Assembly (NCBI RefSeq): GCF_009834125.1
Contig: NZ_CP047146.1
Span: 1,047,501 to 1,111,500, forward strand
DNA length: 64,000 nt
Direction of reading: 5' to 3'
Source of the DNA: Streptomyces sp. GS7
Lineage (GTDB): Bacteria; Actinomycetota; Actinomycetes; Streptomycetales; Streptomycetaceae
The position numbers were made by a program, and so were the translations under genes. The notes below the pieces were generated by a model. It searched no databases and was not told the DNA's origin. It was given only the letters and a program-made list of their open reading frames with translations. Shown one piece after another: positions 24,281 through 34,027 of this stretch. Numbering within the stretch: the first letter of the stretch is position 1; every line of letters starts with the position of its first letter.

Positions 24281-25027
24281 CTAGGTGACCAGGGCGCCGG
24301 TGGCCTGGGCCGGGCCGATGTCGAGGGCGGCACAGCGCCAGCGGGTGTCGGCGCCGAGCTCCAGGCGGAAGGCGAGGGCCCTCAGGCGCGCGCCGGTGGC
24401 GATCCGGGCGAACGCCTCGATGACGCCGTCGCAGGGCCGGCACAGGCCGCATTCGTGCAGCGTCGGGACGGGGGCGCGGCGGCCCGGAGCGACGTACGGG
24501 CGCAGCGGCGTCAGCGGGGCCAGCTCCGCCAGCCGGTCGTAGGCGGCGGGCAGCGCGTGCCCGAGGAGGACGTGGACGGGGCGCTGGCCGCTGAGGGTCA
24601 GCAGCAGCTGGTGGGCGAACCACCGGTGCGGGCGGCCCTCGTGGGCGCGGCGCCGGGCACCGGGGGTGGGGAGCGGGGTGTCCGGGGCGGGGAGGGGGGT
24701 GCGGGCTGCGCCGGCCGGGGTGGCCGGGGTGGCCGGGCGGTGCTGCGCGGCGCCGGTGCGGGACAGGTACGGGGCGCGGGTGGGGCCGCGGTTCCCGGCC
24801 GGCCCGGGGCCGCGGCCCGCGGGGCCGGAGGGACGGCGGGTGCCGCGGCGGTGCGCGGGAGCGGTGCGCGGGCCGGGGGCCGCGCCCGCCGCGCCGTGCG
24901 TTCCCCCCGCTGCCGTCGTTCCCGTCCTTCCCGTCGTGCTCGCGGTGTCCGTCGTGTCCGCCACGTCCGTCACACCTGTCGTGTCCGTCGCGTCCGTCGT
25001 GCCGATAGTCCTGTTCGTGGTGCTCAT
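24281..25027 (-). CDS. Rv3235-family protein
   Basis: This protein of about 248 residues has a conserved C-terminal half of the Rv3235 type (HRWFAHQLLLTLSGQRPVHVLLGHALPAAYDRL ... CGLCRPCDGVIEAFARI...GARLRALAFRLEL...RWRCAALDIG). The N-terminal 120 residues are low complexity, beginning with a Thr/Asp-rich run of imperfect repeats (TTDATDTTGVTDVADTTDTA). ATG at 25027 has GAGGGGG 5 nt upstream. Genes of this family sit next to secA in many actinobacteria. No biochemical function is established. Confidence 0.85.
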   Translation of the reverse strand: MSTTNRTIGTTDATDTTGVTDVADTTDTASTTGRTGTTAAGGTHGAAGAAPGPRTAPAHRRGTRRPSGPAGRGPGPAGNRGPTRAPYLSRTGAAQHRPATPATPAGAARTPLPAPDTPLPTPGARRRAHEGRPHRWFAHQLLLTLSGQRPVHVLLGHALPAAYDRLAELAPLTPLRPYVAPGRRAPVPTLHECGLCRPCDGVIEAFARIATGARLRALAFRLELGADTRWRCAALDIGPAQATGALVT

Positions 25028-25302
25028 GGGTGCCCCCTCGTGCCGGGATCGGTGGATTACCGAGCGGTAGCTTCGGTGCAGGATCTTCTCGGCGGGGTGC
25101 GGCGGCGGCAAGGCCGTCCGCGGGCGGGGAGACGGCGCGGGGATTTCACCTGTCCGTGTCAGGGGCCCGGTATCACGGGGCGGGACGGGGGTGGCGGGGG
25201 CGTGCGGGGCGGCCGGCGCAGGGGGTGCGGGGGCGGCACGATGGGGGACTCGCCGCCGTATGCTGACGGGGCATTGTTCTGGATCTAGCGAGAGCGGCTG
25301 TT

Positions 25303-25809
25303 ATGCGTGTCTACGTCCCCCTGACACTTTCCGGGCTCGCTGCGGCGCACGAGAGCGGTGAGCTGGGGTCCGGCCCGCTGTGTGCGTACGCCGTCACGCC
25401 CGCCCTGCGGGAGTGGTACGTCTCGGACGACATCGAGGAGCTGGAGTACGCGGCGCTGAACCGCGCGGCGCAGGCGTCGCTGCGGCTGCTGGCCGGCCAT
25501 CCGGAGGCCGCGCGGCGGCGCGTGGTGGTGGCGGTGGACGTCGCCGAGGGCGCGGCGGTCGCGGATCCGGACCGGGGGCTGGACCAGTCGTCGCTGGGCG
25601 AGGTGCGGGTCGCCGGGCCGGTGCGGCTGTCGAAGGCGGCGGCGGTGCATGTCGACGCGGCGGACGCGGAGGCTGATGTGGCGGCGGCCGCGGCGGCGCT
25701 GGGCGCGGCGGACCTCGGCGACGACGACGCGCAGTTCACCGTGGACGGCGCGGAGGACCACGACCTGATGTGGTTCGGGGTGCAGGAGATCCCGCAGCTG
25801 ATCGGCTGA
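25303..25809 (+). CDS. DUF6912-family protein
   Basis: This 168-residue protein begins MRVYVPLTLSGLAAAHESGEL and contains YAVTPALREWYVSDDIEELEYAALNRAA, both typical of the actinobacterial family annotated DUF6912 that neighbours Rv3235-family and HAD genes. It is acidic and Ala-rich, and ends DLMWFGVQEIPQLIG. No catalytic motif is visible. The ribosome-binding site is weak. Confidence 0.8.
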   Translation: MRVYVPLTLSGLAAAHESGELGSGPLCAYAVTPALREWYVSDDIEELEYAALNRAAQASLRLLAGHPEAARRRVVVAVDVAEGAAVADPDRGLDQSSLGEVRVAGPVRLSKAAAVHVDAADAEADVAAAAAALGAADLGDDDAQFTVDGAEDHDLMWFGVQEIPQLIG

Positions 25810-25929
25810 GTGCCAGGGCCTGTCCGGTGGATTGTGGCCGGTCCCGCCGCGTTGTCAGTGGCGGCGGGTACGGTTTTTCGCATGGCGGCAGCACGGGGGC
25901 AGGACCAGGGGAACGACCAGGAGAGCGGC

Positions 25930-26640
25930 ATGAGGAAGCCGGCGGCACACATCGTGTGGGACTGGAACGGCACGCTGTTCCACGACATCGACGCGGTGAT
26001 CGCGGCGACCAACTCCGCCTTCGCGGAGATCGGTCTGGAGCCGATCACGCTGGAGCGGTATCGGGAGCTGTACTGCGTACCGGTGCCGCGGTTCTACGAG
26101 CGGCTCATGGGGCGGCTGCCGACCGAGGCCGAGTGGCTGGTGATGGACGAGACCTTCCACCGCCACTACGCCGAGCACCGGCTGGGGTGCGGGCTCGCCG
26201 ACGGCGCGGAGCTGCTGCTGGAGGGGTGGCAGGCGGCCGGGCGGAGCCAGTCGATCCTCAGCATGTTCGGGCACGACGAGCTGATACCCCTGGTCCGCGG
26301 GATGGGGATCGCCTCGTGGTTCGTTCGGGTCGAGGGCCGGACGGGGCCGTCCGGCGGCTCGAAGAGCGCGCACATGGTGCGGCATCTTGCGGCGATGGAC
26401 GGGGTGGATCCGGGGCGTACGGTCGTGATCGGGGACGCTGTGGACGATGCCGTGGCGGCGCGCGACGCGGGCGCGCACGCGGTGCTGTACACGGGCGGGT
26501 CGCACAGCCGGAGCAGTCTGGCGGCTGCGGGGGTGCCCGTGGTGGACAGCCTCGCCGAGGCGGTGCAGGTCGCGGGAGATCTCGCGGGAGAGGCCGCAGG
26601 GGATACGGCAGGGGATGCCGCGGGAGACACCGCCTCTTAG
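25930..26640 (+). CDS. HAD-superfamily hydrolase
   Basis: This 236-residue protein has HAD motif I VWDWNGTLF (nucleophile D11; position +2 is N13 where classic phosphatases have Asp), a helical cap, and the motif IV-like RTVVIGDAVDDAVAARDAG. It resembles phosphoglycolate-phosphatase or beta-phosphoglucomutase-like enzymes. The substrate cannot be assigned. ATG at 25930 has AGGAG 6 nt upstream; an in-frame ATG at 25882 is an alternative. The C-terminus ends in Ala/Gly/Asp repeats (AGEAAGDTAGDAAGDTAS), which look like a repeat-driven extension. Confidence 0.88.
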   Translation: MRKPAAHIVWDWNGTLFHDIDAVIAATNSAFAEIGLEPITLERYRELYCVPVPRFYERLMGRLPTEAEWLVMDETFHRHYAEHRLGCGLADGAELLLEGWQAAGRSQSILSMFGHDELIPLVRGMGIASWFVRVEGRTGPSGGSKSAHMVRHLAAMDGVDPGRTVVIGDAVDDAVAARDAGAHAVLYTGGSHSRSSLAAAGVPVVDSLAEAVQVAGDLAGEAAGDTAGDAAGDTAS

Positions 26641-27043
26641 GGACCGGCTCGGCGGCCGTTCCGCACGCATACTCCACCCCGGCCAGCCATTGTCCAGAAG
26701 GTCTAAGTTAGGGCTGATGTTTTGTACGGGGGCGGCCCATGACGGGACCCGTGCCGGGAGCGATAGCCTTGCACCGTGATCAGCGCGATAACCCGCGGGG
26801 GCGTCAAGGCCCCCGCCGTGCGCCCGGGGCACCATCGTGACCGGGCGGTCGCTGGTCGTTGCGGCCGTCAATCCCTGTCGACATGGACAAAAATCGTCGA
26901 TTGCGGCACGGCCTTCTCACCCCGCGGCATAGCGTCGACAGCGACAGGACACCCCGCGTCGCGCCGGCGTTGTGCAGCTTCCACAGCACTTCCCACGTTT
27001 TTCCACAACGTCACGCAACGGCGCGCGACAGGAGCCAGAGGAC
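26641..27043. other. 403-bp gene-free leader region upstream of NAD-GDH
   Basis: No gene was found. The stretch is comparatively AT-rich near 26690-26735 (GTCTAAGTTAGGGCTGATG) and again near 26880-27010, so promoter and untranslated leader are likely here. No box pair could be assigned with confidence. Confidence 0.5.
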
Positions 27044-30000
27044 ATGCAGACCAAGCTGGACGAAGCCAAGAACGAGCTGCTCGCGAGGGCCGCCCGGGTC
27101 AGTGAGAGCACCCCGGCCGGGGGAGCGTCCCCGGTACGCGGGCTCGACCCGGAGACCCTCACGGGATACCTCCAGCGCTACTACCTGCACACCGCCCCCG
27201 AGGACCTCGCCTACCGCGACCCGGTAGACGTCTTCGGCGCCGCGCTCTCCCACTACCGTCTGGCCGAAACCCGCCCGCAGGGAACGGCGAATGTGCGGGT
27301 GCACACCCCGACCGTCGAGGAGAACGGCTGGACGTGCAGCCACTCCGTCGTCGAGGTGGTCACCGACGACATGCCCTTCCTGGTCGACTCGGTCACCAAC
27401 GAGCTCTCGCGGCAGGGGCGCGGCATCCATGTCGTGATCCACCCGCAGGTGGTCGTCCGCCGCGACGTCATCGGCAAGCTGATCGAGATCCTGGACGCCA
27501 ACGGCGACACCTACGGCGCGAACGGCACCGGCAAGGCCGCCGAGCTGCCGCACGACGCGGTGACCGAGTCCTGGATCCATGTCGAGATCGACCGCGAGAC
27601 CGACCGGGAGGACCTCCAGCAGATCACCGCCGATCTGCTGCGGGTGCTGTCCGACGTCCGGGAGGCCGTCGAGGACTGGGACAAGATGCGCGGCACCTCG
27701 CTGCGCCTCGCCGAGCAGCTGCCCGGCGAGCCGGTCGCCGACGACCTCCGGGACGACGAGATCGAGGAGGCCCGGGAGCTGCTGCGGTGGCTGGCCGACG
27801 AGCACTTCACGTTCCTGGGGTACCGCGAGTACGAGCTGGCCTCCGCGCCCGGCGAGGGCGGCGTCGAGGAGGACGTCCTCACCGCCGTGCCGGGCACCGG
27901 CCTGGGCATCCTGCGCTCCGACCCGCCGCACCGCGAGAGCGACGCCGGCCACCCCGTCTCGCCGTCCTTCAACCGGCTGCCCGCGGACGCCCGCGCCAAG
28001 GCCCGTGAGCACAAGCTGCTGATCCTGACCAAGGCCAACAGCCGCGCCACCGTCCACCGCCCCTCCTACCTCGACTACGTCGGCGTGAAGAAGTTCGACC
28101 AGGAGGGCAACGTCATCGGGGAGCGGCGCTTCCTGGGCCTGTTCTCCTCGGCCGCGTACACCGAGTCCGTGCGCCGGGTGCCGGTCATCCGCCGCAAGGT
28201 CGCCGAGGTCCTCGAAGAGGCCGGCTTCAGCCCGAACAGCCACGACGGCCGCGACCTGCTCCAGATCCTGGAGACCTACCCGCGCGACGAGCTGTTCCAG
28301 ACCCCGGTCGACCAGCTGCGCACCATCGCCACCAGCGTGCTCTACCTCCAAGAGCGCCGCCGGCTGCGGCTCTACCTCCGCCAGGACGAGTACGGCCGCT
28401 ACTACTCCGCGCTGGTCTACCTCCCCCGGGACCGGTACACCACCGCCGTCCGGCTGCGGCTGATCGACATCCTCAAGGAGGAACTGGGCGGCACCAGCGT
28501 CGACTTCACCGCCTGGAACACCGAGTCGGTCCTCTCCCGGCTGCACTTCCTGATCCGGGTCAAGCCCGGCGCCGCGCTGCCCGACCTCACCGACGCCGAC
28601 GTCGACCGCATCGAGGCGCGGCTGGTGGAAGCCGCCCGCTCCTGGGCCGACGGCTTCGCCGAGGCGCTGACCGCGGAGGTCGGCGAGGAGCGCGCCGCCG
28701 AGCTGCTGCGCCGCTACGGCCACGCCTTCCCCGAGGGCTACAAGGCCGACAACAACCCGCGCAGCGCGGTCGTCGACCTCCAGCACCTGGAGAAGCTCAC
28801 CGAGGAGCCCGGCCGCGACTTCGCGGTCAGCCTCTACGAGCCGGTCAACGCCGGCCCCGGTGAGCGCCGCTTCAAGATCTACCGCCGGGGCGAGCCGGTC
28901 TCGCTGTCGAAGGTGCTGCCCGGTCTCAACCGCCTGGGCGTCGAGGTCGTCGACGAGCGCCCGCACGAGCTGCGCTGCGCCGACTCGACCCTCGCCTGGA
29001 TCTACGACTTCGGGCTGCGGATGCCCGAGCACGTCTCCGGTGACGACGCCCGCGAGCGCTTCCAGGAGGCGTTCACGGCGGTGTGGACCGGCGCGGCCGA
29101 GAGCGACAACTTCAACAAGCTGGTGCTGCGCGCCGGCCTCAACTGGCGCCAGGCGATGGTGCTGCGGGCGTACGCCAAGTACCTGCGGCAGGCCGGCTCG
29201 ACCTTCAGCCAGACGTACATGGAGGACACCCTCTCCAACAACGTCCACACCACCCGGCTCCTGGTCTCGCTCTTCGAGGCGCGGATGTCGCCGGAGCGGC
29301 AGCGCGCCGGCACCGAGCTGATCGACGGGCTGCTGGAGGAGCTGGAGGGCGCGCTCGACCAGGTCGCGTCCCTGGACGAGGACCGCATCCTGCGCTCCTT
29401 CCTGACCGTCATCAAGGCGACGCTGCGCACCAACCACTACCAGAAGGACGGGGCGGGCAGCCCGCACCCGTACCTGTCCATGAAGCTGGACCCGCAGGCC
29501 ATGCCGGACCTGCCGGCGCCGCGCCCGGCGTACGAGATCTGGGTGTACTCCCCCCGGGTCGAGGGCGTCCACCTGCGGTTCGGCAAGGTCGCGCGCGGCG
29601 GTCTGCGCTGGTCGGACCGCCGGGAGGACTTCCGTACGGAGATCCTCGGCCTGGTCAAGGCGCAGATGGTCAAGAACACCGTCATCGTGCCGGTCGGCGC
29701 GAAGGGCGGCTTCGTCGGCAAGCAGCTGCCGGACCCGGCGCAGGACCGCGACGCGTGGCTGGCCGAGGGCATCGCCTGCTACAAGACCTTCATCTCGGGC
29801 CTGCTGGACATCACCGACAACCTGGTCGGCGGCGAGGTCGTCCCGCCGAAGCACGTGGTCCGGCACGACGAGGACGACACCTACCTGGTCGTCGCCGCCG
29901 ACAAGGGCACCGCGACCTTCTCCGACATCGCCAACGAGGTCGCCGAGTCCTACGGCTTCTGGCTGGGCGACGCGTTCGCCTCCGGCGGCAGCGCCGGCTA

Positions 30001-32005
30001 CGACCACAAGGGCATGGGCATCACCGCCCGCGGCGCCTGGGAGTCGGTCGAGCGGCACTTCCGCGAGCTGGGCCACGACACCCAGACCCAGGACTTCACC
30101 GTCGTCGGCGTCGGCGACATGTCCGGTGACGTCTTCGGCAACGGCATGCTGCTCAGCGAGCACATCCGGCTGGTCGCCGCCTTCGACCACCGGCACATCT
30201 TCCTCGACCCGAAGCCGGACGCGGCGACCTCGTACGCCGAGCGCCGCCGGCTGTTCGAGCTGCCGCGCTCCTCGTGGGCGGACTACGACACCGAGCTGCT
30301 CTCCCAGGGCGGCGGCATCCACCCGCGCTCGGCGAAGTCCATCCCGATCAACGCCCAGGTGCGGGCCGCGCTCGGCATCGACTCCGGCGTGAAGAAGATG
30401 ACGCCGGCCGACCTGATGCAGGCCATCCTCAAGGCGCCGGTCGACCTGCTGTGGAACGGCGGCATCGGCACGTACGTGAAGTCCTCCGCCGAGACGCACG
30501 CCGACGTCGGCGACAAGTCCAACGACGCGATCCGGGTCAACGGCGAGGACCTGCGGGTCAAGGTCGTCGGCGAGGGCGGCAACCTCGGGCTGACCCAGCT
30601 GGGCCGGATCGAGTTCGCCGCGGCCGGCGGGAAGATCAACACCGACGCGATCGACAACAGCGCCGGTGTGGACACCAGCGACCACGAAGTCAACATCAAG
30701 ATCCTGCTCAACTCCGTCGTCGCCGACGGCGACATGACGGTCAAGCAGCGCAACAAGCTGCTGGCGCAGATGACCGACGAGGTCGGCGCGCTGGTGCTGC
30801 GCAACAACTACGCGCAGAACACCGCGCTGGCGCTGGCCATCGCCCAGTCCTCCAGCATGCTCCACGCCCAGCAGCGCTTCCTGCGCCGCCTGGTGCGCGA
30901 CGGCCACCTGGACCGGGCGCTGGAGTTCCTGCCCACCGACCGGCAGATCCGCGAGCGGCTGAGCGCCGGGCGTGGCCTGACCCAGCCGGAGACCGCGGTC
31001 CTGCTCGCGTACACCAAGATCACGGTTGCCGACGCGCTGATCCAGACGCCACTGCCGGACGACGCCTACCTCCGGCGGCTGCTGCACGCGTACTTCCCGA
31101 CGGCGCTGCGGGAGGACTTCACCGAGCAGGTCGACGGGCACGCGCTGCGCCGCGAGATCGTGACGACGGTGCTGGTCAACGACACCGTCAACACCGGCGG
31201 TACGAGCTTCCTGCACCGGATGCGGGAGGAGACCGGCGCGTCCCTGGAAGAGGTCGTCCGGGCGCACACCGCGGCCCGTGCGATCTTCCGGCTCAACCAG
31301 GTCTGGGACGACGTCGAGGCCCTCGACAACGTCGTCGCCGCCGATGTGCAGACCCGGATCCGGCTGCACTCGCGCCGGCTGGTCGAGCGCGGCACCCGCT
31401 GGCTGCTCAACAACCGCCCGCAGCCGCTGGAGCTGTCCGGGACCATCGACTTCTTCGCGGAGCGGGTGGCCCAGGTCTGGGCGGAGCTGCCGAAGCTGAT
31501 GCAGGGCGGCGACCTGGAGTGGTACCGCACGATCCTGGAGGAGCTGACCGACGCGGGCGTGCCCGAGCAGCTGGCCGTCCAGGTGTCCGGCTTCTCCTCG
31601 GTCTTCCCGGCGCTGGACCTCGTCGCCATCGCGGACCGCATGGGCCAGGAGCCGCTGGCCGTCGCCGAGGTCTACTACGACCTGGGCGACCGGCTGCGGA
31701 TCAACCAACTCCTCGACCGCATCCTGGAGTTGCCGCGCAACGACCGCTGGCAGTCGATGGCCCGCGCCTCGATCCGCGAGGACCTCTTCGCGGCGCACGC
31801 GGCGCTCACCGCGGACGTGCTGTCGGCGGGCGACGGCTCGGCGACGCCGGAAGAGCGGTTCAAGGCGTGGGAGGAGGCGAACGCGGCGATCCTGACCCGT
31901 GCGCGCGCCACGCTGGAGGAGATCCACGGGTCGGAGGGGTTCGACCTGGCGAACCTGTCCGTGGCGATGCGGACGATGCGCACGCTGCTGCGGACGCATA
32001 GCTGA
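27044..32005 (+). CDS. NAD-specific glutamate dehydrogenase, 180-kDa class
   Basis: This 1653-residue enzyme oxidatively deaminates glutamate to 2-oxoglutarate and ammonium with NAD. Its length and sequence match the large GDH class first defined in Streptomyces clavuligerus. The N-terminal half carries ACT-like regulatory regions (THSVVEVVTDDMPFLVDSV-like start). The catalytic core around 780-1200 includes KVARGGLRWSDRREDFRTEILGLVKAQMVKN and VPVGAKGGFVGK, with the probable catalytic lysine K887. A Rossmann part follows (VVGVGDMSGDVFGNGML, GEGGNLGLTQLGRIEFA). ATG at 27044 has AGGAG about 10 nt upstream. It is a single-gene unit. Confidence 0.97.
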   Translation: MQTKLDEAKNELLARAARVSESTPAGGASPVRGLDPETLTGYLQRYYLHTAPEDLAYRDPVDVFGAALSHYRLAETRPQGTANVRVHTPTVEENGWTCSHSVVEVVTDDMPFLVDSVTNELSRQGRGIHVVIHPQVVVRRDVIGKLIEILDANGDTYGANGTGKAAELPHDAVTESWIHVEIDRETDREDLQQITADLLRVLSDVREAVEDWDKMRGTSLRLAEQLPGEPVADDLRDDEIEEARELLRWLADEHFTFLGYREYELASAPGEGGVEEDVLTAVPGTGLGILRSDPPHRESDAGHPVSPSFNRLPADARAKAREHKLLILTKANSRATVHRPSYLDYVGVKKFDQEGNVIGERRFLGLFSSAAYTESVRRVPVIRRKVAEVLEEAGFSPNSHDGRDLLQILETYPRDELFQTPVDQLRTIATSVLYLQERRRLRLYLRQDEYGRYYSALVYLPRDRYTTAVRLRLIDILKEELGGTSVDFTAWNTESVLSRLHFLIRVKPGAALPDLTDADVDRIEARLVEAARSWADGFAEALTAEVGEERAAELLRRYGHAFPEGYKADNNPRSAVVDLQHLEKLTEEPGRDFAVSLYEPVNAGPGERRFKIYRRGEPVSLSKVLPGLNRLGVEVVDERPHELRCADSTLAWIYDFGLRMPEHVSGDDARERFQEAFTAVWTGAAESDNFNKLVLRAGLNWRQAMVLRAYAKYLRQAGSTFSQTYMEDTLSNNVHTTRLLVSLFEARMSPERQRAGTELIDGLLEELEGALDQVASLDEDRILRSFLTVIKATLRTNHYQKDGAGSPHPYLSMKLDPQAMPDLPAPRPAYEIWVYSPRVEGVHLRFGKVARGGLRWSDRREDFRTEILGLVKAQMVKNTVIVPVGAKGGFVGKQLPDPAQDRDAWLAEGIACYKTFISGLLDITDNLVGGEVVPPKHVVRHDEDDTYLVVAADKGTATFSDIANEVAESYGFWLGDAFASGGSAGYDHKGMGITARGAWESVERHFRELGHDTQTQDFTVVGVGDMSGDVFGNGMLLSEHIRLVAAFDHRHIFLDPKPDAATSYAERRRLFELPRSSWADYDTELLSQGGGIHPRSAKSIPINAQVRAALGIDSGVKKMTPADLMQAILKAPVDLLWNGGIGTYVKSSAETHADVGDKSNDAIRVNGEDLRVKVVGEGGNLGLTQLGRIEFAAAGGKINTDAIDNSAGVDTSDHEVNIKILLNSVVADGDMTVKQRNKLLAQMTDEVGALVLRNNYAQNTALALAIAQSSSMLHAQQRFLRRLVRDGHLDRALEFLPTDRQIRERLSAGRGLTQPETAVLLAYTKITVADALIQTPLPDDAYLRRLLHAYFPTALREDFTEQVDGHALRREIVTTVLVNDTVNTGGTSFLHRMREETGASLEEVVRAHTAARAIFRLNQVWDDVEALDNVVAADVQTRIRLHSRRLVERGTRWLLNNRPQPLELSGTIDFFAERVAQVWAELPKLMQGGDLEWYRTILEELTDAGVPEQLAVQVSGFSSVFPALDLVAIADRMGQEPLAVAEVYYDLGDRLRINQLLDRILELPRNDRWQSMARASIREDLFAAHAALTADVLSAGDGSATPEERFKAWEEANAAILTRARATLEEIHGSEGFDLANLSVAMRTMRTLLRTHS

Positions 32006-32045
32006 GGCCCCGGCGGGGGCGGCGCCCTGCGGCGCCCCCTGCCCT

Positions 32046-32084
32046 CAAGCGCCGGACGGGCTGGAAATGCCCGTCCGGCGCTTG
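32046..32084 (+). terminator. 16-bp palindromic hairpin after NAD-GDH
   Basis: A perfect 16-bp stem (32046-32061 with 32069-32084) with a 7-nt loop lies 40 nt after the stop. Its sequence (CAAGCGCCGGACGGGC arm) is of a kind I recall as recurring between Streptomyces genes, so it may be both a terminator and a member of a dispersed palindromic repeat family. Confidence 0.8.
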
Positions 32085-32133
32085 CGTGTTGGGGAGTGGG
32101 CCCGTGCGGGCCGGCGTATCGCTTCGCTCGTCC

Positions 32134-32154
32134 TCAAACGCCGGACGGGCTGGA
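32134..32154 (+). repeat. Second, half copy of the post-GDH palindrome
   Basis: The 21 bases here repeat 32044-32064 with one mismatch (CTCAAACGCCGG versus CTCAAGCGCCGG), but the pairing right arm is missing. It lies just before the 3' end of the convergent ABC ATPase gene. Confidence 0.7.
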
Positions 32155-32184
32155 TGCGTGCGGACGGGCCGGGAATCCGGCTCC

Positions 32185-32997
32185 CTACGCCCCCGTGAAC
32201 TCCTCGTACGCCGCCAGGACTTCCTCGGTGGGGCCGTCCATCCGCAGGACGCCCTTCTCCAGCCACAGGACCCGGTCGCAGGTGTCCCGGATGGAGTTGT
32301 TGTTGTGGCTGACCAAGAAGACCGTGCCGGCCTCCTCGCGCAGCTCCCGGATGCGGGCCTCGGAGCGCTTCTGGAAGCTGCGGTCGCCGGTGGCCAGCGC
32401 CTCGTCGATCAGCAGCACGTCGTGGTCCTTGGCCGCCGCGATGGAGAACCGCAGCCGGGCCGCCATACCGGACGAATAGGTGCGCATCGGCAGCGAGATG
32501 AAGTCGCCCTTCTCGTTGATGCCGGAGAAGTCGACGATGCCGTCGTAGCGCTCGCGGACCTCCTCGCGGCTCATGCCCATCGCCAGACCGCCGAGGATGA
32601 CGTTCTTCTCGCCGGTGAGGTCGTTCATCAGGGCCGCGTTGACGCCGAGCAGCGAGGGCTGGCCGTGGGTGTAGACCTTGCCGCGCTCCGCGGGCAGCAG
32701 TCCGGCGACGGCCTGGAGCAGGGTCGACTTGCCGGAGCCGTTGGAGCCGATCAGGCCGATCGACTCGCCGCGGTGGGCGGTGAAGGAGACGCCCTTGACG
32801 GCGTGCACCTCGCGTACGCCGGTGGAGGGCTTGCGGCGGATGATGCGGCCGAGCGCCGCGGTGGCACCGCCCTTGCCGGCGCCGGTGCCGTAGACGCGGT
32901 AGACGATGTGCAGGTCGTCCGCGATCACGGTCGGGACGCGGGCCTCGTCCGCCGCCGGGCGGATTCCGCTCCGGTCTTCCGTCATGAACTCAGCCAC
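32185..32997 (-). CDS. TagH-like ABC transporter ATP-binding protein (polysaccharide/teichoic acid export)
   Basis: This ATPase of about 270 residues has Walker A GSNGSGKST, signature YSSGMAARLRFSIA, Walker B VLLIDEALATGD and the switch histidine in LVSHNNNS. The N-terminal IVYRVYGTG and the EVHAVKGVSF layout are typical of TagH/Wzt-like export ATPases, here without a C-terminal binding domain. GTG at 32997 overlaps the permease stop and has GAGGAG about 10 nt upstream; ATG at 32985 is the alternative. Together with the permease it would move a lipid-linked glycopolymer across the membrane. Confidence 0.93.
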   Translation of the reverse strand: MAEFMTEDRSGIRPAADEARVPTVIADDLHIVYRVYGTGAGKGGATAALGRIIRRKPSTGVREVHAVKGVSFTAHRGESIGLIGSNGSGKSTLLQAVAGLLPAERGKVYTHGQPSLLGVNAALMNDLTGEKNVILGGLAMGMSREEVRERYDGIVDFSGINEKGDFISLPMRTYSSGMAARLRFSIAAAKDHDVLLIDEALATGDRSFQKRSEARIRELREEAGTVFLVSHNNNSIRDTCDRVLWLEKGVLRMDGPTEEVLAAYEEFTGA

Positions 32998-33925
32998 GTC
33001 CGTACCGCTCCTCGGCCTTCCAGAAGTACACATAGCCGGCGACCCCGGCCAGCAGCGCCCAGCCGGCCGCGAACGCCCAGACGTGCGGCGGCAGTTGCTT
33101 GTGGGTGAAGCTGTCGATCAGCGCGAACCGCATCAGGGCGATGTAGACGGCGGCGGGGTTGCCGTTCAGCAGCAGCACCACGATGTGCGGGAGGTGCTTG
33201 CCCTTGACGATGAGGCTGATGCTGAACATCACGCCGGACGCGTACATCCAGGTCCGCAGGATGAAGGGCATCAGCTGCGCCAGGTCCGGGGTCCGCGAGC
33301 CGAGCCGCGCCATGATCATCGCGAGGCCGGTGTTGAAGACGAACTGCAGCGTCAGTGCCGGGATGACCAGGAGCCACGACCAGGTCGGCACCTGCCCGAA
33401 GCACAGCAGGATGGCCATCAGTACGGCCATGGAGTACAGCAGCTGCTGGAGCTGTGCCAAGCAGGACGAGATCGGCAGGCAGGCGCGCGGGAAGTGCAGT
33501 GCGCGCACCAGGCCGAGGTTGCCGGAGATCGCCCGGGTGCCGGTCATCACCGAGTTCTGCAGGAAGGTGAAGACGAAGACGCCGGTGACCAGGTACGGGA
33601 TGTAGTCCGGGACGCCCTTCCGGGTGCCGATCAGCACACCGAAGATCAAGTAGTAGACGCCGGCGTTGAGCAGCGGGGTGATCACCTGCCACAGCTGGCC
33701 GAGCTTGGCGGTGGTGTACATCGCGGTGAGCTTGGCGGTGGCGAACGAGGTGATGAAGTGCCGCCGCTGCCACAGCTGGCGGGTGTACTCGGGCAGCGAG
33801 GGGCGGGCGCCGCTCACCGTGAGGCCGTGGCGTTCGGCCAGCGCGCGCAGCTCCGGATCGGGTGCGGTGCCGGAGCCGGACGGCTGGGCGGGCGCCGGGG
33901 CCGGGGGAGCGAGGGTCTGGGGCAT
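32990..33925 (-). CDS. TagG-like ABC transporter permease
   Basis: This 311-residue permease has a cytoplasmic N-terminus of about 60 residues (Pro/Ala-rich, then SLPEYTRQLWQRRHFITSFATAKL) and six transmembrane helices of the ABC-2 type (LGQLWQVITPLLNAGVYYLIFGVLIG, then FVFTFLQNSVMTGTRAI). It is the partner of the ATPase, whose start overlaps this stop. Such pairs export O-antigen or teichoic-acid-like polymers. The 137-bp gap to the divergent TetR gene holds a candidate operator. Confidence 0.92.
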   Translation of the reverse strand: MPQTLAPPAPAPAQPSGSGTAPDPELRALAERHGLTVSGARPSLPEYTRQLWQRRHFITSFATAKLTAMYTTAKLGQLWQVITPLLNAGVYYLIFGVLIGTRKGVPDYIPYLVTGVFVFTFLQNSVMTGTRAISGNLGLVRALHFPRACLPISSCLAQLQQLLYSMAVLMAILLCFGQVPTWSWLLVIPALTLQFVFNTGLAMIMARLGSRTPDLAQLMPFILRTWMYASGVMFSISLIVKGKHLPHIVVLLLNGNPAAVYIALMRFALIDSFTHKQLPPHVWAFAAGWALLAGVAGYVYFWKAEERYGRG

Positions 33926-34027
33926 GAGGGGCCGCTTTCGCTTTCGTACGGGGGCGTCAGGGTCCGTACGACGACGGAACGGGTCCGTATCGTCGCGACG
34001 CCGAGACTAAAGGGATCCCACGTCGAA

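Noticed and set aside
27011..31999. Open frame of 1662 codons on the minus strand across NAD-GDH
   Set aside because: It mirrors the codon pattern of NAD-GDH, has no recognisable domain, and NAD-GDH itself is unmistakable.
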